Part shown: in pieces, positions 39,801-49,300 of the stretch
How positions within the stretch are numbered: position 1 is the stretch's first letter
How the letters are laid out: each line of letters begins with the position of its first letter
DNA from: Leuctra nigra
Lineage: Eukaryota; Arthropoda; Insecta; Plecoptera; Leuctridae
Length of the DNA stretch: 64,000 bases
Assembly (NCBI GenBank): GCA_934045905.1
Contig: OW203766.1
Coordinates: 19,152,309 to 19,216,308 of the forward strand
Reading direction: 5' to 3'
Notes under the pieces: model-generated
What the model saw: the letters and a program-made list of their open reading frames with translations, nothing else
The model's database searches: none
Told to the model about the DNA's origin: nothing
Position numbers and translations under genes: made by a program

Positions 39801-42800
39801 TGATATATTGCAAAATGTGGTTTTTTGTAAATTTTAATTTATTTTGGTACACCTTGTTTTTTTTGAAATACCTAACAAAGATCTTTCATAAATTCCTCCA
39901 AACTAACACATTGGTTCAGGTTCAACTAATTATTTTGATTTATCATTAGTTTTTGTTCTAGTTCTCAAAATAAGTACATGTACATATTTCTAAAACAATA
40001 ACTTTTATTTTGCTTCTAGACTTAATTGCATCCACACAAATTTTGGTTCATCTCTGAACTCAAATTTAAATACAACTTTACTTTAGTTCGCTAAAAATTT
40101 TAATACTCAATTTGTATTGCATTTCATAAGTTTGAAAGCCTTACTCTAAGGATGAAAGAGGAATTTTTAAGATCTCATTTTTATAGGTGTGTTTTAGCAT
40201 GCAACAAAATGTGTACGCGCAGTCTTCGATCGTTTGCACGATATATGACTGAATGTTATGTGCATCTTCTCTTTTTTCTGGCAAACGTGATTGTTATAAA
40301 TTGATTTCAAAACTATTATCCATTGTTTCAAGAGAAAGTATTTATTTTACCTATTTTAGCAGAGAACTTACATAATATAATTCAATAATAAGGAATAATA
40401 TATTCTAATAGTAAATACACAACTAAAAGCCCATCTTTGTTCAAACATCGTCTTTATCCAACTGTTTTAAAAAGTTCTGAAGTTTCGATCACTTTTTAAA
40501 ATTCAATTTACCTGTTTTACTATATTTCAATTTAAAAATATTTTGAGCCGTATTCTTGCAATATTTTGAATGATTCTGGCTGCAAAGTGCTGTGTTGAGA
40601 GTAAACTTACTATATCTTTTTACAGTTAATTAATACTAATTGTCTGTTAGAAGAAGTGCACGCGTATGTTGAATAATTTCTTTCTTTCTCTCTGTAAACT
40701 AGTCGTAGCACGTGAATTATGCTGATTTAGATTGTAGAGATTAGTTAAGTTACTTCAGTAACCAAGCCTCCCTGTATACATGACTGTTCAATACGGGAAT
40801 GGCACAACATTTCTCTCAACGTACATGGTCGTAAATGAGCAGTCATGACAGACGGAGAACTATGCGTTTCATATACAATGCATTTGCTATCTTTCTTTCA
40901 ATAGCAGTGAAAAGGCAGAAATTAAATTAAATATATTAATTTTGTGGTCTTGTCTTGTTTTGTGATCTTGTCTTGTTTTGTGATCCAGAACACCAAAAAG
41001 ACTGGCAATATTCAATATATCTCAAGAATTTATTTCTGCCTTGTACTGTAATTCGTAAAATTGCATCAATGCAGGGGCGTAACTTGTGACCACTTGGCCT
41101 TTGATTGGAGGGGAGGGCATGAAACTTGGAAGAAGATTGAAAAAATAAATTAAAAAAGGCATTTAAAATTAACATCTTTTTAATGTAGTTGTCAAACAGT
41201 CAAACAGTCAAACCATGCTTTAAAAAAAATGCTTGGTAGCAAATGACTCACAATTTGTAAAATCGATGAGAAATTGCTTATAATTTTAAATTAATTTGAA
41301 GAAGTTAATTCTAGTATGGCCCATAGAAACCGAATAAGGGGGTTGGAGAGGGGAACTAGAGTTACGTCACTGCATCTATGAAGCATACCACAAATGTCTC
41401 ATAAATTGACTCGGTATGTGTTGTAAGCTAAACTTTATTGTGATTTCATTGTTTGATTGATTGGTTATTGAGTATGGCCATAATGAATGATTCTGTAAAG
41501 TTTCTGGCTTGTTTAGGTTAAGAGTAGAAGGTAAGATGAGTCAAGCTTTGCAGAAAGCAAAGTCCTTTTCTAGAATAGTTAGCCAATTGAAACAATCACC
41601 TGAAAGGAGATAAGAAGATTAGACATTTCTGTTTCAAAATATCACACATATTTTTCCTTGTCCTCTTTCATACAATATGTTTTAAGTTTTAACCCAGCAC
41701 TAAATGTTGTATTATAATTTCTAATCATTTAACATTTTTGCTGACTCTTACTTTGTGGATATTTAAACCATTTAAAAGTGATTATTTTATTTTAATGTCT
41801 ACAAGGTGAAATTAAATTTATATGTTTCGTTTGCACACATCTCGAATCATTGCTAGAAATTATTTTACTGATTGTTCACTGAAGTTTGTTCCAAAACTAC
41901 AGAATCTACAGAATTTACATTGATTTATATCTGATCAATGTAAATTCTTATATGATTTGCTGTTAGTGGGACCAGCTTTGCTGATTCATTTCCTTACTGT
42001 ACCTACTCATAATTTTAAGGTTGCACCCAGACAAGGCATTAAAATGTAATGATTTTCCATTGAGTTGGATGCCTGATTCCTGAATGCTAAAAGCATAAAG
42101 GAACGAAGCCAAGGAAATTACATTTATAACTACCTCTTCTGGTTGCTTGTTACAGAAATATTGGAATTTTAGGTCTGTTTGCATTGTTTAAGATCATTTC
42201 ATTAAAAATACTGAAAATTACAACCCATTATATAATATAATTATTGGCAAGGCTGTGTAATACTTAAGCCTCTTCATTTCGTGTCATACAAAAAAGGGCA
42301 AACAGATCTAAATATAATTGTTCCTGTAATCACTGTTTTGGTTAAAGTATTTTGATTTTTTCCAGCATGACTGTTTGGTTTATTTGCATGTCCATAGAAA
42401 AATTGTAGTTTCTAAACTTTTTTATTTTAAATATTTTTACTTAAATGCTTTTAATTTAAAAATGCCAGCTTTTCTTTTTAAAACCACTAGGTACTAAATG
42501 TCACCCTCATATTTTATAGCACTTATTACTCTTCAGTATTCACAGTAAAACCATGTAAAACAGCACACATGACCATACATTCATTGTAAATATAAATGCA
42601 CACTTTTTATATAGACATGCATCTAAATCTCTTTGGTTTGTAGTTTGATGGAATGGAGATGTTGACACTTTAACAGGTTGGCAGATCTTTCTTACGGTCC
42701 TCCATCTCCCGACAGAGAAACTAAAACTGGTGAACGTTTGGTGATCTCTTGAAAACACAGAAGGTTTGTTGCACACAGAACCCGTTTCAATCTTGACGAG

Positions 42801-44140
42801 GGAACACAAACTTCAATTTCTTATCATTTTCATTCTCATTTAGAGAAAGTCCATTGTAGTTAATGTATAGCTTTGCATGGTTATTTTATTGTTTGTGTTT
42901 ATTTTATTAATTTAATTGGGAGATGGATAAAATAATGAAAGTAAGTAGTTAGTATGTTAATGCACTTGCACATTTCCCACGTTGTATATATTTTTTCTCC
43001 TTGATACACCTAATAATTTCGTAAATTAGCAAAAGTCATTGGTGATTGATTTTCAGTATGTTAGTCAGGGCTTTGAGCTAGACTCTGTGAGTGACTACAA
43101 CTTACCAAGCATGTGTTATCTAGGCCGGTGCCGTTTCAACGCGCGGTGTCTTGGCGGCCGGTGTCGGAGGCGACCCCCTCGCTTGGCAACGTCCGGAGAA
43201 CGCACTCGACGCTCTGCTAGACGAGCTGCAGACCTTCGCTCGACCGCCCTCCAATCCCAGTCTAGCAGACATCGGACGAAAGGGCAGCGTCGACTCCCAG
43301 CATCCTCTTCCCAACCCACAAGGCACCTTGCGACGTCTACACTCCTACCCTTCCAGCAGCGACGGAGGAGGCAACTCTCCGCCCACACTGTCGCGCTTAC
43401 AAGTCTCCGACAAGCCACCGACCAAGCCACCGGTGCCGGAACGAAATGCAGAGCTGTTGGCTCAAGTAGCTGCTCGACGTGTGCCGCCTCCTCCGCCTCC
43501 TCGCACCTCGTCCCGCTCCCCCTTGGCATCCCCCACCTCCCCCTCGCTGCCCCCGCGAGGCACCCCCAGTCAGCCGCAGATGGGCACGCTGCGCCGCGGA
43601 GCGCCAGGCCGCAGTTCGCTCAGAGAGCCGCTGCGAGGAAACACCGGGCTGTCGGAAGCTAAGACGGTTGAGGAAACAAATCCTGGGTTTAATCCGCTGT
43701 CTGCCAGCAACTCTTCTAGCTGCGAAAGTGTCAACTCGCAAGAGGGAGTTACTTCCAAGTCGGGCAGTAAACAGCGTCAGGAAGTATTGGAGCAGAGACA
43801 TCAGGAGTTGTTGAGAAAGCAGCGCGCATTGCAGGAACAGTACGCACGATTACAACAATTACAACGAGGCGGCGCGGGAGGCTTGTCCATTCCCACGCCA
43901 GACTTGCTCCAGCTGAAAAAGACTGGCTCGGAAAGTAATCTCTTAGCCAAGATGGGACTGGGACACAGTTTGTCGGCGGCAGCACCTATGTCTGGCTCGC
44001 TGACACATCTAGCGGTGTCTTCTGGACAACCAATTACATCTCAGAGTCAAGTGCCCCAACCAATTGCAAGTCAGAAACTCCAAACTGCGCCTAATTCAAC
44101 AACCACCACGAGTAAAGTCTACGAAACAGACATTCTGTGA
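21733..44140 (+). CDS. AGAP005037/CG32809-like coiled-coil scaffold (KIAA1217/SRCIN1 family), 3' part
   Basis: Fourteen exons join in frame to 905 codons plus stop: 21733-21898, 23343-23459, 24674-24845, 26412-26546, 28609-28751, 30307-30357, 32661-32708, 33951-34040, 35273-35365, 35439-35715, 36093-36299, 37635-37718, 37805-37922, 43124-44140. The family is recognised from the coiled-coil segments (VEHMERQLANLTGLVQKAL; MYNQLRGLQKKAKDLRSEV; VNMSDVENMALVLSKSSKTV), SVSFEKSVSFSDEPPDM and a Ser/Pro-rich tail. Vertebrate relatives are KIAA1217 (sickle tail) and SRCIN1 (p140Cap), which act in actin, adhesion and Src-linked scaffolds. The insect function is inferred only. The N-terminal exons, which in the family carry the conserved N-terminal part of the AIP3 region, are absent and probably lie left of the window or in unrecognised small exons. 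Ends in ETDIL. The introns are packed with MITEs and minisatellites. Confidence 0.9.
23343..23459 (+). CDS. Scaffold gene exon b
   Basis: Acceptor GTTAAG, donor G|GTCAGC (non-consensus +3/+5 bases), phase 1 in and out. Encodes GGPPTKPVRTYHPDRGMN and YGTIAERRREQSIYGV. Confidence 0.85.
24551..24591. other. Perfect 14-bp stem-loop near exon c acceptor
   Basis: GGATCTAAATGCCC at 24551-24564 and its exact complement at 24578-24591 enclose a 13-nt loop. It lies about 80 nt upstream of the acceptor at 24672-24673. Confidence 0.8.
24674..24845 (+). CDS. Scaffold gene exon c
   Basis: Acceptor GATGTAG, donor AG|GTGAGT, phase 1 in and 2 out. Encodes LHSESGYMSSPERGVSRGG, a Tyr/Ser/Pro-rich segment, ending PVIDEEAR. 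Confidence 0.88.
24863..25040. repeat. 94-bp minisatellite (two copies) just after a splice donor
   Basis: GCACGTAGACACGGCGGACA starts at 24863 and again at 24957. Each unit is itself built from short CACG/ACGTA motifs. It begins 17 bp after the GTGAGT donor of exon c. Minus-strand frames rich in Cys/Arg/Val here are artefacts. Confidence 0.92.
26412..26546 (+). CDS. Scaffold gene exon d
   Basis: Acceptor ATCAAG, donor AG|GTAGGC, phase 2 in and out. Encodes DTELLDESYSLYGVKLPPGR and a Pro/Val-rich end. Confidence 0.85.
26568..26862. repeat. 30-bp minisatellite just after a splice donor
   Basis: About ten units of GCACGTCACGTAGCACGTCA followed by CGGATATGTA, with small variants. It begins about 20 bp after the donor of exon d. 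CACGT and TACGTA make each unit partly palindromic. The long open frames on both strands are repeat by-products. Confidence 0.95.
28014..28141. mobile_element. MITE with GGGGCCCTATTC ends
   Basis: Left end CTGGGGCCCTATTCTCGAAC, with imperfect complement GTTCTGGAATAGAGCCCC at the right. The interior is a further imperfect palindrome around GAATCGATT/ATTGAATCG-like arms. It lies in an intron of the scaffold gene, has no coding capacity and is not assigned to a superfamily. Confidence 0.7.
28609..28751 (+). CDS. Scaffold gene exon e (first coiled coil)
   Basis: Acceptor TGTCCAG, donor G|GTAAGT, phase 2 in and 1 out. Encodes RVEHMERQLANLTGLVQKAL, highly typical of this family, then a Pro/Ser linker. 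Confidence 0.92.
29994..30011. repeat. Poly-C tract
   Basis: A run of about 14 C interrupting AT-rich intron DNA. Similar short C/G tracts lie near 30205, 31573, 31910, 33598, 54700 and 56399. They are prone to length error. Confidence 0.8.
30307..30357 (+). CDS. Scaffold gene exon f, 51-nt candidate cassette
   Basis: TTTAG acceptor and CAG|GTTGGT donor, phase 1 in and out, so skipping keeps the frame. Encodes GDDFDKHSSSSSASLP, Ser-rich. The call rests on splice sites and phase only; it is probably alternatively spliced. Confidence 0.55.
30588..30763. mobile_element. PIF/Harbinger-type MITE, 176 bp
   Basis: Inverted ends AGCTGGGTT...AACCCAGCT with TTA directly on both sides (30585-30587 and 30764-30766). 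Three-base TTA/TWA duplications are the mark of PIF/Harbinger. The interior is rich in GCGAA/GAAACG motifs and non-coding. Confidence 0.8.
32121..32386. repeat. Inverted repeat, possible decayed TIR element
   Basis: GGTTACGCCAGACTAT at 32123 and its near complement ATAGTCTGGCGTACC ending near 32384 face each other about 265 bp apart. No clear duplication of the target site. Confidence 0.45.
32661..32708 (+). CDS. Scaffold gene exon g, 48-nt microexon
   Basis: Acceptor GTCTTGCAG, donor AAAG|GTCAGG, phase 1 in and out. Encodes DEAYMRTDTKPPKLGK, which runs naturally into the next exon. A good acceptor and plausible composition support it. Confidence 0.75.
33345..33362 (+). other. G-quadruplex-forming motif
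   Basis: GGGGGGAGGGTGGGTGGG meets the four-G-run rule with one-base loops. A second, looser G-rich cluster lies at 33598-33621. Both are in the intron before exon h. Confidence 0.7.
33951..34040 (+). CDS. Scaffold gene exon h
   Basis: Acceptor GTCTTGCAG, donor CAG|GTGAGA, phase 1 in and out. Encodes KSVSFEKSVSFSDEPPDMNS, a segment characteristic of the insect family. Confidence 0.88.
35273..35365 (+). CDS. Scaffold gene exon i
   Basis: Acceptor GCCTTCAG, donor AG|GTAACT, phase 1 in and out. Encodes RHKPPPPPKPVALAPAQYDG, a polyproline candidate SH3-binding segment. Confidence 0.85.
35439..35715 (+). CDS. Scaffold gene exon j (coiled coil)
   Basis: Acceptor TCGACAG, donor AC|GTAAGA, phase 1 in and 2 out. 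A long amphipathic helix: LTPEMYNQLRGLQKKAKDLR, then SVRETIRDTFIKIRAMLV, then EEEIYKQEMIRLENDL. Confidence 0.93.
36093..36299 (+). CDS. Scaffold gene exon k (coiled coil)
   Basis: Acceptor CCTTGCAG, donor AA|GTAAGT, phase 2 in and out. Encodes LEQTVEELRGNVINRKTRVN, SDVENMALVLSKSSKTVADL and GLLSSEMEKVVREEK. Confidence 0.93.
36429..36813. mobile_element. Long foldback (hairpin) MITE
   Basis: Arms of more than 150 bp: AGAGGCAAACGGAAGCGAAC at 36429 has its complement ending at 36813, and the inner TGCCGCACATTGGAGTTCAT pairs with the sequence near 36682-36706. The centre carries a duplicated ATAATCGTATTTAACACTTT. The right arm has a small insertion relative to the left, and the two arms are otherwise nearly identical. 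The target-site duplication is unclear (TTGA left, TTAA right). It lies in the intron after exon k. Confidence 0.85.
36817..37468. mobile_element. piggyBac-type non-autonomous element, 652 bp
   Basis: TTAA flanks both sides (36813-36816 and 37469-37472). The ends are CCCTCCAAGTGCCAA...TTGGCACTTGTAGGG, the CCC/GGG start and TTAA target typical of piggyBac. A subterminal GTGCCAACGTCGATTTTTTC occurs twice at the left end. No transposase frame. It abuts the foldback MITE, whose last base is part of the TTAA. Confidence 0.88.
37635..37718 (+). CDS. Scaffold gene exon l
   Basis: Acceptor TTGACAG, donor AG|GTAACT, phase 2 in and out. Encodes FLVEEPERLESALRRCKKLT, continuing the helix. Confidence 0.9.
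37805..37922 (+). CDS. Scaffold gene exon m
   Basis: Acceptor GTTTGCAG, donor AAG|GTATGT, phase 2 in and 0 out. Encodes LASVQEQRLPPSSTPEARLS and STPPITPPAHGK. Confidence 0.88.
41072..41372. mobile_element. hAT-type MITE, 301 bp
   Basis: Ends CAGGGGCGTAACTTG and (complement) CAGTGACGTAACTCT. The 8-bp flanks CATCAATG and CATCTATG match at seven of eight bases, consistent with an aged hAT duplication. No coding capacity. Confidence 0.7.
41910..41948. other. Perfect 15-bp stem-loop
   Basis: AGAATTTACATTGAT and its exact complement are separated by nine bases. It lies in the long last intron of the scaffold gene. It is shorter than typical pre-miRNA stems. Confidence 0.75.
43124..44140 (+). CDS. 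Scaffold gene last exon
   Basis: Acceptor TTATCTAG, phase 0, stop TGA at 44138-44140; 338 codons. Starts AGAVSTRGVLAAGVGGDPLA, then NALDALLDELQTF, proline-rich blocks (PPTKPPVPER; VPPPPPPRTSSRS), a short coiled coil (RQEVLEQRHQELLRKQRAL) and a Ser/Gln tail ending KVYETDIL. The terminal DIL could be a class III-like PDZ ligand (inference). About 5.2 kb of intron precedes it. Confidence 0.92.
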   Translation, partial: AGAVSTRGVLAAGVGGDPLAWQRPENALDALLDELQTFARPPSNPSLADIGRKGSVDSQHPLPNPQGTLRRLHSYPSSSDGGGNSPPTLSRLQVSDKPPTKPPVPERNAELLAQVAARRVPPPPPPRTSSRSPLASPTSPSLPPRGTPSQPQMGTLRRGAPGRSSLREPLRGNTGLSEAKTVEETNPGFNPLSASNSSSCESVNSQEGVTSKSGSKQRQEVLEQRHQELLRKQRALQEQYARLQQLQRGGAGGLSIPTPDLLQLKKTGSESNLLAKMGLGHSLSAAAPMSGSLTHLAVSSGQPITSQSQVPQPIASQKLQTAPNSTTTTSKVYETDIL

Positions 44141-46238
44141 CTAAACATCTATGTTAACAGAATTATCAGCTACTTGATTAAGTTTAAATTAATAATAAAT
44201 TAGCATGTAAGGATTTAGAATTGAAATTATGTCAAAAATCCAATTCGTCGAGACAAACTTACGTTGTCATTTGATTAACAATTTTATTGACTTTCATTGA
44301 ACACTTGAAACTTTCTAACATACTTCTGTTTTCCATCATATGGTTCAACCGTTCAACCATGTACCTGTTGTGATCATTTTATTACAATAATCCTCTAAGT
44401 AACTACTATGCGCAAGGATTTTTCATTTTGATGTACGATTTCCTATTTATTCGATCGTGCCAACCTTAGTTAGTTGAATACTTAGTAAAAATATGATTTT
44501 TACCAAAGACAATGCGTAAATCTAGTGTTAGTAGTAAATATGGAAAGAGGGCACTACCCACGTGTGTTTTCCAGGGAACTTAAATATGCAAAACCAATAA
44601 TGCTGCAATATCGACTTTGTACATGTTTCATATCGAACTATCGATCAGGGCTCTGCGCCATGAAGAACCATACAATTACTCTATAGATACTACTATACAC
44701 CAAACTTAGTGTAAATGGTGACTGCAATATCCACTAAATATTATTGAAACTCCTCATTGTGAATTTAATAAAATTTAGTTTATCTTCACCTTCTTTGTGT
44801 GGATTCGGTATAAATCCACAATTTTATTGACTAAACGTATTGCAATGGATTGATAAAATACAGTTGCTCAAATACCTGATTGAACATTAAAATGGTTCGA
44901 TGTTTTAGCGGTGTGTCTATTGAAAATATTATTCGCGCACAGAAACGAATATGTTTCTTTAATTGTTGGCTTACTGCAAACCAATTTATAAATAAGTAGT
45001 AGAGAATTGTTCAGCTCTAATTATTTTAATTCTTTTTGTTTTAAAAGTGATTGTTATACAAATAAATAATATAGTAGGTGGTAAACGTGACCCAAGACAG
45101 CACACCTACATGATTTTTGTAGGTTTCTTCAATAATTTTGTTATTTGCTCGTAACAAATTACGACAAAAGGAAATGCCCGTACTGGACCGGAGCAAGAGT
45201 TCACCTAGATGTTTTCAAGATCAGTATTCATTTTAAAATGAAGAGGATGCAAATAAGATAGGTAACTTATAAATTAACTGCACTCTGTTCCTTTCTTACA
45301 TAATGAGCTTCATTCTTGCAATTGTATAGGAAGTTACATGAACAAAACATCAACAATTGTGAATACTTCTGCTGGGAAAGAGTTAAGTAAGCACCATTGG
45401 TTACATTTTGTATTATACAAATCCCTTTTATGATTTTGCATTGCGTAAATATTATCTTACATGGCGTATTATATTAATAAAATTAGAATTGATAATTTAA
45501 ACTGTTTTCTTAGACCATTTGGAAAGTATGTACCTATACCTATTGATTCTGTTTAAGTGTGATTGGCGACACTATTAAAATTTTCATCGGTAAATCGTGT
45601 CTAGCAGTGAATTATTTATATTATAATTTTGTTTGATTTATCAATACCATTTAACTGTACATGTTTGTAATTAATTGAATAAACAAACAAGAAAATATTA
45701 TCAAGAAGTTGTGTCACAATTTTAATTTATTTCACTATACTATATAGAGAGAGAAAACTATTTTTTAATTTATAATTTTATCCTAATTCCCATCGTTACT
45801 TAATTTATAGTTCCATGGAATCAACATTTTTTTGTTATTCATTTCGAGAGTGATACCGTTTGATTACAAATGGTGTGATGCTCTTCCTCAAATGTGTGGT
45901 GCTCCTGTGAGAACAAGGTACAGCGGCACACTCGGTGCTAGCTTGTGAGTATTACATGGACTGTTCTGAATCTGCTGAAGAATATTCAAGGTCAGCTGGG
46001 TTAGTGCTACGAAATTATTAGATTTTGCCCTCTGATTTAACGTTCATCAGGTAAAGTATCCCGCATTTTGTTGTTCCCACTCTGAGATTTAAAAAATCAT
46101 ATTACTTAGTTCTAGAGTTGTGGAACCAATGACAAATTATTACGTTTTAAATTGCCTATCTTGTAGGTAGGTAGTACTAGGTAGTAATTGACACTGATTA
46201 TAAGCTCTAGCCTTATTTTTTATTTTGTCCCTGCAAGA
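44141..46238. other. 3' UTR of scaffold gene and intergenic space
   Basis: AT-rich, with several AATAAA-type signals (for example near 44768 and 45677), any of which could end the scaffold mRNA. A GTGAGT-like donor at 45945 could close a 5' UTR exon of the next gene, but this is not supported further. Confidence 0.4.
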
Positions 46239-46377
46239 ATGTCAAGTAAGAAAAGGACAAGAAGCAAGAGTCAAAGTCCTAGTAACAGTGACCGCAGTCG
46301 TAGCCGTAGCCGAAGTCGAAGTGGCAGATCTGAGGATGAGGAAGAAGACGGAGCGAGGCTTCACGTTGGAGATCTAG
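46239..46377 (+). CDS. SR factor exon 1
   Basis: ATG in AAGAATGTC; donor CTAG|GTCTGT, phase 1. Encodes the RS tract (SRSRSRSRSGRSEDEEED) and the RNP2 strand. Confidence 0.88.
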
Positions 46378-49300
46378 GTCTGTTCTCTGGCATACAAAAT
46401 ACATACTACCTACACTTCCTCTACCGATGTACCTATCAACCCTATATCTTAATCTGTATTTCATTTTTGCTCCTCAGGCATGGGCATAACCAAGCGAGAA
46501 CTGACGCGCTTGTTTGACAAGTATGGAATGATACTTGATGTTTGGGTTGCCAAGTCACCGCCCTGTTTTGCGTTTGTTGTGTTTCGAGACAAGGACGATG
46601 CTGAAGATGCCCTCAAGGCTACGGATGGCATGTAAGTCAATACTTTAACTTATTAGGTTGCATTATAAGAAAAATGTAGGTAACTATACCTACCTACCTA
46701 GGTACCTATATTAAATTATCTCTACTGGAAAACTAGCAACTTGCTCGTAATTGCATTTGTTTGTGGTTGGTACCTAAATAAATTGTGTAATTGTGTACTG
46801 CCAGGTTGGCATTGTGCCTATGAACACAAACATGATATTATTCTGCACTGTGCACAAAGGATAAAATGCTTTGTTAATCAGTGTTAATTAGGTACCTACT
46901 ACCTACAACAGTATAACAACGGCAATAAAGTCGTAATCATACGGCTCAATCTAATAGAGCATTTTGAAAAATCAACCTATATAATTCTATTGTCTTTGGA
47001 ATAAAGAAGCAATTGCATAAAAAATATTACTAATGCTATCTCATATTTAGGACGCTGTGCGGCAGCCGTATTCGAGTGACATTTGCCCGCCCTCGCACCA
47101 GAGGACGTGGGCGGCGTGGATTCGACCCCAATATGCGGTGCTACCAATGTGGCGAGCGTGGACACTTCTCTCGAGACTGCCCGGATTCGAAATATGGCTA
47201 CAAGCGACCACCAGCAAGGTATATTTCTACTCACCTTAAACCTTATATTTCCCCCTTCCTACAAAACACATTAGTTACCTACGTGCCCACAGTCTTTTCT
47301 ATCTTGCACAAGACTATTATGCACAGATACTTGGGTTTCTTAAATATTGACTGACGGGTAGTGATGGCAATTTTCTGAAAAAAAATTTTTTTGAAAATTT
47401 TCATGAAAATTTTCATGAAAATTTTCAATGCGTTGAAAATTTGTTAAATTACTTTTTTTAGAAGAAGATTATTATTTATTTACTTTTTTTATTGCTTTAT
47501 TGCACACAATTGTTAATAATATATCTGAAAAAAGCGTAAAATCAAACCCAAAATGAAAGCCAAATATAAGCCCAAATCTCAGTTTTTCTTCATTGTAATT
47601 TTGGCCAGACTGTAATTTCTACATAGGCGGGAAATTTGAATGCTGTATTAATGATCATTTTGCACATTTACCACTCAGACAACAACACGCATCAATCACA
47701 CATCATACACGAGATCATTATGCATCCCAACTAGGCACATAATTACAAATAAATGTATTTAATAAAATATAATTGAATTTAAGCATTTTTAAGAAAATTT
47801 CAAATTTTCAAGGGTCTCTGAAAATTTTCAATGGTGCCATCACTACTGACGGGGTTTGTGTTGGTCAATGATACACTGGGTTAGGCCGAAGAGCATTTAT
47901 GCTTATACGTCAGGGACAGGGTTACCCATGCCAGACAGGCCAGTGGTGAGGCCACAGGCAAAGAGCAGCCAGGGTGGACCTATCCATCCCTCCCTCAAAA
48001 TCCCAGTCCCCTTGGGCTTGCCTCACCCCCTCGTGATGGACATCCCCCCGAATCGGGTCCCAACGTGCCGAACCTCCTGCCCCCATATGAGACTGGCCTT
48101 CCCACTAGTGCAAGACTCCCCTGGACAGTGCCCCCTTTTGTCTACCCTTCCCGATGACCTCCATTTATAATGAACAAAATAAATATGTAATAAAAACTAA
48201 ATGTGCGCAAAATGACCTAGTTGTCGACTTGCCATTAAATCTAATCTAATCTAAATTGAACTACCTACTAGGTAGATACCTTCCTCCAATGTCTTTAAAG
48301 TAGTAACTACTAGTTGTAGGTAGAACTAAACAGCCTACCCTACAAGAACATAAAGCAGTAGTAAAGTGTAATCTACATTTTGTCACTAGTATAATAAACG
48401 TGTAGGTATCCTTTATCTAGTAGGCCCACCCATGCATGATAAGACGCTCAAATTGATGGCAGCAAAAAAAATTGCTTTGGTCTCTGTGTAAACTGTGAAA
48501 ACAGTTTAAGAAAACATCACAGTAAAGTTGCCAAGGTACACTCGACAAAACATAAAATGACAGGTATTTGAAATCAGATTGTCTGAAAATGATTTGATCG
48601 CTCCAACAAAAGTAGTCGATGCTAACTCGGCATCTAGCTAGTAGGTATGAGCTCTCATTATTACATTGATAAAATAATATAGGTACCTAGATCAATTGTC
48701 AAAGAACATCACAGTCATCAGTTTTAGGAACATATTACCATTTTATGTTTTGCCAAGCTGTCGTTGTGTTGGCGATTCACATTTGCGTCAACCGTACATG
48801 AGCCTTAATTTTTGGTCTGCTGGAAACTCGCATGAAAGGTATAGGTACAGTCGTGGAAATTAGATGGTTGGACTCTTGATCTCTGCTCCATATAAAAACA
48901 TGTATGATTGATGGGCTTATGGGTCAGGGAGAGGCAGAGTTGAGCCATCTAATTTCCACGATTGTACAGTACAATAGGGTACAATTAAGTACAAGGCATT
49001 TGTACAAGTACAGGCATTTAGTACCAGAGTATTTTTTGGTCAAATACAGCTCCATCCAATTAAATTAGTATGTTTTTATTGCCACCAGATGCTCCCACTG
49101 TCACTTCCATCTTACAAATAAGTTTTAGTGGTCTAAAAGTTTACGCTAAAAGACTACCTACCTAAACTGGATACTACATTTCAGTTTCAAGTATTTCTCC
49201 TTTCTCACTGTACTATGAAAACACGAACTGTAAAAATAAAAAAAGTGAATATAAAAAGTTTCCATCTTTCGGTGCCAGAAGTGACTCCATCACGTATCAA

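Noticed and set aside
43039..43662. 207-codon plus-strand frame overlapping the last scaffold exon
   Set aside because: A different frame from the conserved NALDALLDELQTF protein; composition is that of a GC-rich shadow.
45861..45950. Possible 5' UTR exon of the SR factor ending at GTGAGT
   Set aside because: Only a donor-like site supports it; non-coding exons cannot be judged from sequence alone.
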